Origin: Pirellulaceae bacterium
GTDB lineage: Bacteria; Planctomycetota; Planctomycetia; Pirellulales; Thermoguttaceae
NCBI GenBank assembly: GCA_012744395.1
Contig: JAAYCB010000198.1
Coordinates: 1-40,461 of the forward strand
DNA: 40,461 nt
Direction: 5' to 3'
The notes beneath the pieces were generated by a model that made no database searches, was not told the DNA's origin, and saw only the letters and a program-made list of their open reading frames with translations. Positions 34,536-40,461 of this stretch are shown in pieces (the stretch's first letter is position 1; each line of letters begins with the position of its first letter). Made by a program: the position numbers and the translations under genes.

Positions 34536-36971
34536 TTATCGGCCGGCCCTGCCGGCGAGCGAGGCGATCGCCCGCGCATCGGCCGGGCAGAGGCCGTAGA
34601 GACGGGCGGCGGCGGAGTCGATGCGGGCTTGGATCTGCTCGAAATCGCGATTCAGGCTGGCTGCCCGGTGCGCCAGGCGGCTCAGCGCGGCAAGCTGCCG
34701 ATGCACGGCGTCTCCGCGATCATAAGTCCTCAGGTTCAAGTACTCGAGCATGCCCGGCGACCCGAATCCCTTGCCGCCGCGGACGTTGTGCGAGCCGACG
34801 AGGAAATCGACGACCGCGCTGTTCATGAGCGCCGCCAGATAGTGGGCCTCTTCCTTGCTTCTTGTCGCGATCAGGACGCACGTTTCTTGGCAAACCACCG
34901 CACGGCCAGGCAGCCAGGCCAAGCTGCCCTGCCCGGCCAGGCCGGCCGGCCCGACCGCGGCGGCGCGGATCCGGCGATCCATTCGCCGCCAAACGACCTT
35001 GTGGTCGGCAACGGTGTAGCGGCCCACGTTGTACATCGAATAGAACGGGGCCGCCCGCTGGTATCGGCGGTAGGCGGCCCGTCGCTGCAGTTGCCGCTCG
35101 AACCGTCGCAAATAGGCGTAAGTCCGCGGATACTTCTCCTGCATCGTCTCCTCGTCGATGCCCCGCCGTGTGGTCGGGTCCTGCGCAAGCAGGAGGCAGG
35201 CGGACGGCGCGGCCCGATAACGGCTCACGTCCGCCCAACGGATCAGCGGGTGGAGCAAGTCGGGCTCGACGTTCGAGCGGATCGTCGGATAGGCCTGCTT
35301 CCCAAGGCCGGACAGATTCTCGACCAACACGGCATCCCCCTCGCCAGCTGCCACCTCCACCCAGTAGACGCCGTTGGCGCCGCCGGTGTTGGCGCCTAAG
35401 TGGGCCGTGTAGTCCGACGGTCCCACGAGCCTGCCGACCGGCACGCCCAGGTCGACAGGCCGCACGAACCAAGGCGATTGACGGCGCGCCGGATCGATCG
35501 GCTCCGCCGCCAGCCGCTGTTTGTGGAAACGATTCCCAGCGGGGCGGGCGTCTCCGCGCTCGGCCGCCTCCGGACGCGTCCATCGCACGTAGGGCACCGG
35601 ATAGCGGGTTGCCCGGCCCTTCTCCAAGGCGATCGTCGCCGTCCAGTTCGCCGCCGTCGCAAAGGGCCGGATGTCTACCATGTCGTCCACGCGAAGGACT
35701 GCCAACGGCGCTCCGTCCGCGCCCAAGCGGAATCGGCGGAATCCGTCGCCGGCGCCGCGGGTCTGGAACAGGGTCTGCGTCACAACCATGCCCAGCCGGC
35801 CCCCCTCGCGCAAGAATTGATCGGCACTGGCGTAGAGCACGAGCATTGCCAGGTCCTTCTTTCCGCCGCCGTGACGCGCAGCGGAGCCGGAGAGCGAAAA
35901 CAGGCCGTATTCCTCCCACAAACGCTTCGTCTTCCGGCGATCGTCGCTCGCCAGCAGGTCCCAGCAAAGCCAGGGGGGATTGCCCACAACGTAGTCGAAC
36001 CGGCAGGAATCCGCCGATGGTTCCGATCTGCATAACGGCAGAGACCCTGATAAGCGATTCGGCTGCGCGCCTTGAACCACATCGCGGCAGAACACCGGGG
36101 CCGCCGCCGGCCCGTCGCCCGCCGCAATCCGGTCGCGAACCGCCAGCAGGCAGTTGGCCTTGGTGGTCAAGACGGCCAGCGGGTTGACGTCGAAACCGGT
36201 GATCAGGTCGAGGGGGGAGCCGCCGGCGCGCCTTGCGCAATCTCGGAGCCGGCGAATCGCGCGCAGCAAGAATATGCCCGAGCCGCAAGTCGGATCGAGA
36301 ATCCGCCCGGCGCTGCGGCCGTCGAATCCGACGCGGTCGAGCACATGGTCGGCGAGCCAGGCCGGCGTGTAGTGTTCCCCCAAGCCGTGGCGGACCTGCT
36401 TGGGCAGCAGCGCTTGATAGAGCCCACCGAACAGGTCAGCGCCCGCAGCCGGATCGGCGGCGGAACCGGCCAGCCGATCGGTCGCCAGCGCGCCGACCGC
36501 ATCATCGGCCCAGCGGTCCAGGCGGTGCTCCCAGGCATCCAGATACCAGGCGAATTGTGGGGCCTCGGGAAACCCCCGTACACCGAGGGATGCGCCGAGT
36601 TGACCCGACTCCATGCAGCGGAGCGTGTCCCGCCACGATCCCCGCCCGCCGAAGACTGCTGGTGGACACTTTCGCCCGTCCCGCACGAGCAGCAGGAAGG
36701 TCGCGAGTTTGACGATCAGGGCGTAGTAGGTCTCGACGGCGAGGAGAAAACGGGCCGGCTCCTCGGCAACCGCCGGCGAGCAGCGCCGCGACGCCAAGCG
36801 GGCAAGCGCGGCGTTTGCCGGCCGGGATAACCTGGGGCCGGCGTGGGCGTGCCCGGCGAGCCGCTCGTAGAGAAGCCCGACGCCCGTGCGGAACAGGTCG
36901 CCACAAGGAGCGAAGGCGGAAAACACGTCTGGCTCGGCTGGGAATCCTTCGCGCGCCACGGTCTTCTCCAT
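34536..36971 (-). CDS. Eco57I-like adenine-N6 DNA methyltransferase
   Basis: An 811-residue protein. Residues about 1-200 are a helical N-terminal region (FRTGVGLLYERLAGHAHAG, ARFLLAVETYYALIVKLATFLLLV). The catalytic domain follows: GEHYTPAWLADHVLDRV, SAM motif I ILDPTCGSGIFLLRAI (D226), ITGFDVNPLAVLTTKANCLLAV, and the adenine-specific motif IV NPPW at N331. Later come AMLVLYASADQFLREGGRLGMVV and a C-terminal target-recognition-like region (about 480-800; VCQETCVLIATRSKEEAHYLAALMNSAVVDFLV) resembling TaqI-class specificity domains. Such enzymes methylate adenine in a DNA target site. No PD-(D/E)XK motif is apparent and no nuclease gene is adjacent, so it may be an orphan methyltransferase or a type IIG-like protein with a cryptic nuclease region. 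ATG 36971 is chosen because the 25 upstream in-frame residues fall in a degenerate palindromic repeat. Confidence 0.85.
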   Translation of the reverse strand: MEKTVAREGFPAEPDVFSAFAPCGDLFRTGVGLLYERLAGHAHAGPRLSRPANAALARLASRRCSPAVAEEPARFLLAVETYYALIVKLATFLLLVRDGRKCPPAVFGGRGSWRDTLRCMESGQLGASLGVRGFPEAPQFAWYLDAWEHRLDRWADDAVGALATDRLAGSAADPAAGADLFGGLYQALLPKQVRHGLGEHYTPAWLADHVLDRVGFDGRSAGRILDPTCGSGIFLLRAIRRLRDCARRAGGSPLDLITGFDVNPLAVLTTKANCLLAVRDRIAAGDGPAAAPVFCRDVVQGAQPNRLSGSLPLCRSEPSADSCRFDYVVGNPPWLCWDLLASDDRRKTKRLWEEYGLFSLSGSAARHGGGKKDLAMLVLYASADQFLREGGRLGMVVTQTLFQTRGAGDGFRRFRLGADGAPLAVLRVDDMVDIRPFATAANWTATIALEKGRATRYPVPYVRWTRPEAAERGDARPAGNRFHKQRLAAEPIDPARRQSPWFVRPVDLGVPVGRLVGPSDYTAHLGANTGGANGVYWVEVAAGEGDAVLVENLSGLGKQAYPTIRSNVEPDLLHPLIRWADVSRYRAAPSACLLLAQDPTTRRGIDEETMQEKYPRTYAYLRRFERQLQRRAAYRRYQRAAPFYSMYNVGRYTVADHKVVWRRMDRRIRAAAVGPAGLAGQGSLAWLPGRAVVCQETCVLIATRSKEEAHYLAALMNSAVVDFLVGSHNVRGGKGFGSPGMLEYLNLRTYDRGDAVHRQLAALSRLAHRAASLNRDFEQIQARIDSAAARLYGLCPADARAIASLAGRAGR

Positions 36972-36990
36972 CCCCCCATTCTCTTGCCCT

Positions 36991-37017
36991 CGTTCCCAAG
37001 CTCCCGCCCGGGCAGTG
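36991..37017. repeat. Half-decayed dispersed palindromic repeat
   Basis: CGTTCCCAAGCTCC (36991-37004) is the left arm and loop of the family seen at 137 and 1596; the right arm has decayed to CGGGCAGTG. It lies just upstream of the DNA methyltransferase start. Confidence 0.45.
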
Positions 37018-37110
37018 CCCCGCTCCCGCGCGGCGGGCTCGCTCATCGTGCCAGCCTAACCTCCCAGCTCTGGCTTGCCCAGTCCCGGTCCCCTTGGCCC
37101 TGGCGCGCAG

Positions 37111-37148
37111 AAAAAGGCCGCGCTGCAAAATCCGTTTGCAGTGCGGCC
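37111..37148 (-). terminator. Intrinsic terminator of the cysteine-rich protein gene
   Basis: The arms GGCCGCGCTGCAAA (37116-37129) and TTTGCAGTGCGGCC (37135-37148) form a 14-bp stem with a single G-T pair and a five-base loop. Read on the minus strand it is followed by five T (37115-37111), 188 bp after the cysteine-rich gene. It should also isolate the DNA methyltransferase gene from read-through. Confidence 0.8.
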
Positions 37149-37262
37149 ACAACCGGGAGGGGACGAAAAGGCCTGGTCACTTACGCGCGTCGCGGATCGT
37201 TCCGGCGGATCACCGCAACGCGAAAGGTGTAGGCCGCTCTCAACCCTTAAGGCGCTGCGAAG

Positions 37263-37301
37263 CGCGACACCCTGGGCTGATCACGCGACACCCTGGGCTG
37301 A
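37263..37301. repeat. Two direct 18-bp repeats, 21-bp period
   Basis: CGCGACACCCTGGGCTGA occurs exactly at 37263-37280 and 37284-37301, three bases apart. A small hairpin GCGCTGCGAAGCGC (37252-37265) sits just before. The pair lies in the 3' untranslated region of the cysteine-rich gene and may be a remnant of a dispersed intergenic repeat. Confidence 0.7.
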
Positions 37302-37336
37302 CCAATGGAATCAACCCGAAAATACGCTTTCTCCAA

Positions 37337-37933
37337 TTACTCGTTGTCGGCGGCCAGTTTGACTTCTGAATCTTCGCCGCAGCACGCCGACTTGACGCAG
37401 CACTCCTTGCCGCTCTCGCAGCAGAGAGCCGCCTCGGCACAGCGGTCCTTCTCCGAACAGCAGACCGCCTTATCACCCGAGCATTCCTTGCCCGTCACCG
37501 GGCAGTCCTCTTGGCTGCTGCATTTCGCGGCCGCAACACACGAGGCCGCCTGTTTGCCGGAGCACTCCGTCTTGGCAGAGCACGCGGACTGCCCATTCGA
37601 GCACTCTTTCCGCGTTTCGGAACAATCCTTCGTGGCCGCCGAGCACTCCGCCTTGACGGCGGAGCATTCCTTTCCAGTCGCGCCTACGAGCGGACAACCG
37701 CCCGAAGCCCGGCCGGCCGGCTCGCTGTCCGTCCTTAACGCAGCGAGCGACAGGTTGGCTGCCTCGCCGGCCTTGCCCTTCGAGCAGCACCCACCCGAGG
37801 CGTAAGGACTCGCCGCGGCCAGTTGTCCCGTCGCCGGGGCGTCGGCGGAGGGGACTTTGTACTGCGCCAAAAGAGCGCCAGCGGTGACGGCCAGGACAAT
37901 CACAAGAGCGACGGGTAACGTTGCGCGGATCAT
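37337..37933 (-). CDS. Exported cysteine-rich heptad-repeat protein
   Basis: A 198-residue protein with a signal peptide or membrane anchor (MIRATLPVALVIVLAVTAG) cleaved perhaps after ALLAQ. The mature part holds 22 cysteines. In the middle they follow a strict heptad: ECSAVKA, ECSAATK, DCSETRK, ECSNGQS, then ACSAKT and ECSG, i.e. acidic-Cys-Ser every seven residues. The last 60 residues add paired cysteines (AVCCSEKDRC, ALCC, ECC, SACCGED). I know no family name. The pattern fits metal binding or a disulfide-laced secreted protein; a metallothionein-like role is inference. ATG has GGAG about eight bases upstream. The gene stands alone, with its own terminator and a candidate operator-promoter upstream. 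Confidence 0.75.
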   Translation of the reverse strand: MIRATLPVALVIVLAVTAGALLAQYKVPSADAPATGQLAAASPYASGGCCSKGKAGEAANLSLAALRTDSEPAGRASGGCPLVGATGKECSAVKAECSAATKDCSETRKECSNGQSACSAKTECSGKQAASCVAAAKCSSQEDCPVTGKECSGDKAVCCSEKDRCAEAALCCESGKECCVKSACCGEDSEVKLAADNE

Positions 37934-38442
37934 TCAAGACTCCATTTCAAGTTTTCTGAATCTCACGACATCGGCGCGATGCCGCATGTTTCGGTACTCG
38001 CAACACCGCTTGTTCGTCCCGGTGTTGCCAAATTGTTTTGTCAACGGTGGGGAAGTCAAGGCCTTGCAATGCCGACCGGAATGGGGAACATTGATGGGCG
38101 CAGGCTGGGGTGCGCTCGACGTTTGGGCAGGGGCGCGGCTCGATCTCCAAGCGGCCGGAAGCAGGCGGAGCCGGGTCCTCGGTGGGCAACGGCGAACTGC
38201 GGGAATTCGCACCTTGAGGGTTTTTTTGACACGGTCGCGGTCTGCACCCGGATGGAGAGCCCGATGCAGGCAGCCTGGCGAAAGACCCGGCCGCCGGAGC
38301 GTTCTTGTCGCGCCCGCACGGGCGTCGGCGGAGGGCTTGTTCCTTCTCCGGCGGGGTGTGGGACATCTTGGCGAGTCGAGGCATTTCCAGTCCATTTCAG
38401 GTGGGGCGTCCGAGACCGCCGCAGACAACCTGGGGAGTGGCC
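37934..38442. other. Divergent control region between the cysteine-rich gene and the HAD-kinase pair
   Basis: This 509-bp stretch contains, toward the left gene, a candidate promoter with a 22-bp imperfect palindrome (38024-38045) and a stem-loop CAACACCG/CGGTGTTG (38001-38027) in its leader. Toward the right gene it holds a weak hairpin followed by seven T (about 38177-38227). Frames through it are Arg-rich and I see no gene. Confidence 0.5.
38001..38059 (-). promoter_or_regulatory. Candidate promoter, operator palindrome and leader hairpin of the cysteine-rich gene
   Basis: On the minus strand TTGACT (38059-38054) and AACAAT (38037-38032) are 16 bases apart, a plausible sigma-70-like pair. 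The imperfect palindrome GTTGCCAAA-TTGT-TTTGTCAAC (38024-38045, one mismatch per arm pair) covers the -10 box, as expected for a repressor site. Just downstream, CAACACCG (38001-38008) and CGGTGTTG (38020-38027) form a perfect 8-bp stem with an 11-base loop. Which regulator could bind is not readable. Confidence 0.35.
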
Positions 38443-39348
38443 ATGAACGGCCCCGCACATGAATCCGACTATCGGCCCACCGTGACGGCTGGCCAGACGC
38501 TTGGTTTCCTGCCCGGCACCGGCATCGAGGTGATTCGCCGGCGCGACCGAAGCCTGCGCCCGGAACACATCTTGTTTGATTTCGACGGGACGTTGAGCCT
38601 GATCCGCGAGGGCTGGCCGGAAGTGATGGTGCCGATGATGGTCGACGTCCTTCGGGAGACCGGCACGCAGGAGCCGGCCGACGCGCTTCGCCGCCTGGTC
38701 CTCGACTTCGTCATGGAACTGAACGGCAAGCAGACGATCTACCAGATGATCCGCCTGGCCGAGGAGGTGTCGCGGCGGGGCCGCCGGCCGCTGCCGCCCC
38801 TTCAATACAAGCATCGCTATCACGGCCTGCTGATGCAGCGGATCGAGGGGCGGCTGGAAGGGCTTCGCAGCGGACGGATTTCTTGCCAGGAGCTGCTCGT
38901 GCCCCATGCACTCGACCTGCTGGGGGCTCTCAGGGACCGCGGCGCGCGGCTCTACCTGGCGAGCGGAACCGACGAGCGCTATGTCCGCGAGGAGGCGGCC
39001 CTGCTGGGCCTCGACGAGTACTTCGGTGCGGAGATCCACGGCGCCGTCGACGACTTCAAGACCTTCTCGAAGGCCATGGTCATCGCGCGGATTCTGGCCG
39101 AGAACCGGGTCGATGGCAGCCGCCTGGTGGGCTTCGGCGACGGCTACGTGGAGGTCATGAACATCAAGGCGTCGGGCGGCACCGCCGTGGCCGTGGCCAG
39201 CGACGAAGCCGGCCGCAGCGGCAAGCCCGACCCGTGGAAGCGCGAGCGGCTCGTCGGCGTCGGCGCCGACATGGTGATCCCCGACTACCGCGACGCCTCC
39301 GCGCTGGTCGACTATCTCTACGGCTGCGACGGGAGTCTGGCGCCATGA
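38443..39348 (+). CDS. HAD-superfamily phosphatase-like hydrolase
   Basis: A 301-residue protein. HAD motif I is ILFDFDGTLS with the nucleophile D46 and D48; motif II is LYLASGTDERY; a Lys follows in VDDFKTFSKAMVI; motif IV reads VGFGDGYVEVMNIKASGG, where the usual second Asp appears as Glu. An insert of about 100 helical residues after motif I (WPEVMVPMMVDVLRETG...) forms a C1-type cap. Substrates are most likely phosphorylated sugars or similar small molecules. GGGGAG lies seven bases before the start. Its stop overlaps the next start as ATGA (39345-39348), so it is translated together with the sugar kinase gene, suggesting consecutive or opposing steps on one sugar phosphate. Confidence 0.85.
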   Translation: MNGPAHESDYRPTVTAGQTLGFLPGTGIEVIRRRDRSLRPEHILFDFDGTLSLIREGWPEVMVPMMVDVLRETGTQEPADALRRLVLDFVMELNGKQTIYQMIRLAEEVSRRGRRPLPPLQYKHRYHGLLMQRIEGRLEGLRSGRISCQELLVPHALDLLGALRDRGARLYLASGTDERYVREEAALLGLDEYFGAEIHGAVDDFKTFSKAMVIARILAENRVDGSRLVGFGDGYVEVMNIKASGGTAVAVASDEAGRSGKPDPWKRERLVGVGADMVIPDYRDASALVDYLYGCDGSLAP

Positions 39349-40400
39349 AGACCTTCGCCACGATGCAGGACGACCGATTGGCGGAGATTCTCGCGGAGTT
39401 TGACCGGTTGCGGATCGCGATCGTCGGCGATTTCTTCCTCGACAAGTATCTGGACATCGATCCCTCGCTGGCCGAGGTGAGCATCGAAACCGGCCGGACG
39501 GCTCACCAGGTCGTGGCCGTTCGGCACAGCCCCGGCGCGGCCGGAACGGTTGTCGGAAATCTCGCCGCGCTCGGTGTGCGAACGATCCATGCCGTCGGCT
39601 TCTGCGGCAACGACGGAGAGGGGTTCGAGCTGGTCGCCGATCTCGAGCAGTTGGGCTGCTCCGTGCGACACCTGCACCGGGTGGCCGATCGCCAGACGCC
39701 GACCTATCTGAAGCCTTGCGACCGGACCGTGCCGGGCCTAGAGGGGGAGCACAGCCGCTACGACACGAAGAACCGCCGCCCCACGAGCCGAGCCTTGCAG
39801 CGGTCGATTGCCGATTCGCTGGCAGCGGTCGTGGCCGATGTCGACGCGGTGATCGTCGCCGACCAGGTGGAAGAGGCCGAGTGCGGCGTGGTGACCTCCC
39901 CGGTCCGCGCCGCCCTGGCCGCCCTGGCCGCGCGGAATCGCCGCGTCATCTTCTGGGCCGACAGCCGGCTGCGAATCCGGCAGTTTCGCGGCCTCGCGAT
40001 CAAGCCCAACCAGTTTGAAGCGATCGGGCAGGACAACCCTCTGCAGGGCGAACCGGTCGCCCGCGAGCTTCTGCTGGCGGCGCTGGCCGCGCTCCGCCGC
40101 GGCGCCGGCGCGCCGGTCTGCATCACCCGCGGGGCGGCGGGAATGCTCGTCTCGGACCCGGAACCGATCGCGGTGCCTGGCGTGCGGGTCGAGGGGCCGA
40201 TCGATCCGACCGGGGCCGGCGACAGCGCCACGGCCGGCGCTGTGGCGGCGCTGGCCGGCGGCGCCAGCCTGCCCGAAGCCGCCCTGGTGGGGAATCTCGT
40301 GGCGTCGATCACGATCCAGCAACTGGGCACAACCGGCGCCGCCCGGCCCGACCAGGTCCGCCAGCGCCTTGCGCTCTGGCGCCGCCAACACGGTTGTTGA
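39345..40400 (+). CDS. PfkB-family sugar kinase, RfaE1/HldE kinase-domain-like
   Basis: A 351-residue ribokinase-family protein. The N-terminal part RIAIVGDFFLDKYLDIDPSLAEVSIETG resembles the heptose-7-phosphate kinase RfaE1 (HldE N-domain) start. HSPGAAGTVVGNLAALGV is the substrate-binding glycine motif, IKPNQFEA matches the RfaE-type KPNxxE, and the catalytic anion-hole motif is DPTGAGDS with D293. Such enzymes phosphorylate a sugar with ATP. In lipopolysaccharide synthesis RfaE1 makes ADP-heptose precursors; whether this protein does so is not certain, since no adenylyltransferase domain is attached and none of the other heptose genes is in view. Second gene of the ATGA-coupled pair. Confidence 0.85.
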   Translation: MKTFATMQDDRLAEILAEFDRLRIAIVGDFFLDKYLDIDPSLAEVSIETGRTAHQVVAVRHSPGAAGTVVGNLAALGVRTIHAVGFCGNDGEGFELVADLEQLGCSVRHLHRVADRQTPTYLKPCDRTVPGLEGEHSRYDTKNRRPTSRALQRSIADSLAAVVADVDAVIVADQVEEAECGVVTSPVRAALAALAARNRRVIFWADSRLRIRQFRGLAIKPNQFEAIGQDNPLQGEPVARELLLAALAALRRGAGAPVCITRGAAGMLVSDPEPIAVPGVRVEGPIDPTGAGDSATAGAVAALAGGASLPEAALVGNLVASITIQQLGTTGAARPDQVRQRLALWRRQHGC

Positions 40401-40461
40401 AAGGTTTTGAGACGCTTACGGACCCACGCTGCCCGCTTCCCTCTGCTCCCACGAGGCGGCC

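Noticed and set aside
34862..36187. 441-codon plus-strand frame opposite the DNA methyltransferase
   Set aside because: Arg/Pro/Ser-rich shadow with no motif; the methyltransferase motifs are on the other strand.
1..40461. tRNA, rRNA, CRISPR array, prophage or transposase genes
   Set aside because: No cloverleaf-like sequence, regular spacer-repeat array, or integrase/transposase motif was seen by reading; short or divergent RNA genes could still be missed without a covariance search.

Overview
The window is high-GC DNA from a planctomycete, most likely of the Pirellulales or a neighbouring group. This rests on recognisable families rather than a database search: a giant exported protein with the N-terminal LEPR-XLL-type motif (LEERQLLS), a BBP7-family outer-membrane beta-barrel, a TIGR03032-family protein, a CPxC...CPxC zinc-ribbon protein of planctomycete type, CsrA, and dispersed palindromic repeats with the core GTTCCCAAG..CTTGGGAAC. 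I see no phage, transposase, integrase, CRISPR array, tRNA or rRNA. Genes sit on both strands in short one- to two-gene transcription units.

Layout. 1-2.9 kb: the tail of an unknown plus-strand gene with a terminator, then a minus-strand pair made of a multi-membrane-span glycosyltransferase-like protein (its reading frame carries inserted palindromic repeats) and a methyltransferase-like protein. 3.4-7.6 kb: three plus-strand genes for a six-span membrane protein, a secreted esterase and an alpha/beta-hydrolase lipoprotein. 7.7-9.6 kb: minus-strand csrA with a long tail, the ribosome-rescue hydrolase ArfB and a sugar isomerase/epimerase-like TIM barrel. 9.9-12.1 kb: a plus-strand LptF/LptG-type permease whose 3' end overlaps that of a minus-strand TraB/GumN-like exported protein. 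12.1-13.1 kb: a gene-free stretch with degenerate repeats. 13.1-27.1 kb: a two-gene unit with a TIGR03032 protein followed 13 bp later by a 4,241-residue surface protein built from about 35 DGDFVVxW repeats, two P-domains, four Ig-like SbsA-type modules and a degenerate RTX-like tail, closed by a perfect 12-bp terminator stem. 27.4-28.8 kb: a BBP7 outer-membrane protein with a strong terminator. 29.6-33.1 kb: a 1,154-residue single polypeptide joining fatty acyl-AMP ligase, acyl carrier protein and an alpha-oxoamine synthase. 33.9-37.0 kb: a zinc-ribbon protein convergent with an Eco57I-like adenine-N6 DNA methyltransferase that has no visible restriction partner. 37.3-37.9 kb: an exported protein with a CX6C heptad repeat, a candidate operator and its own terminator. 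38.4-40.4 kb: an ATGA-coupled pair, HAD phosphatase-like and PfkB/RfaE1-like sugar kinase.

How the parts fit. Much of the window concerns the cell envelope: the lipopolysaccharide-transport-type permease, glycosyltransferase, heptose-kinase-like unit, giant surface protein, outer-membrane barrel and two hydrolases. The strongest candidate for unusual biochemistry is the FAAL-ACP-oxoamine synthase fusion, which should load a free fatty acid onto its own carrier domain and condense it with an amino acid to give a long-chain alpha-aminoketone, possibly a sphingoid-like lipid base. The second is the cysteine-heptad exported protein with its palindrome-containing upstream region. All function calls come from motif reading of the sequence; none was checked against a database.
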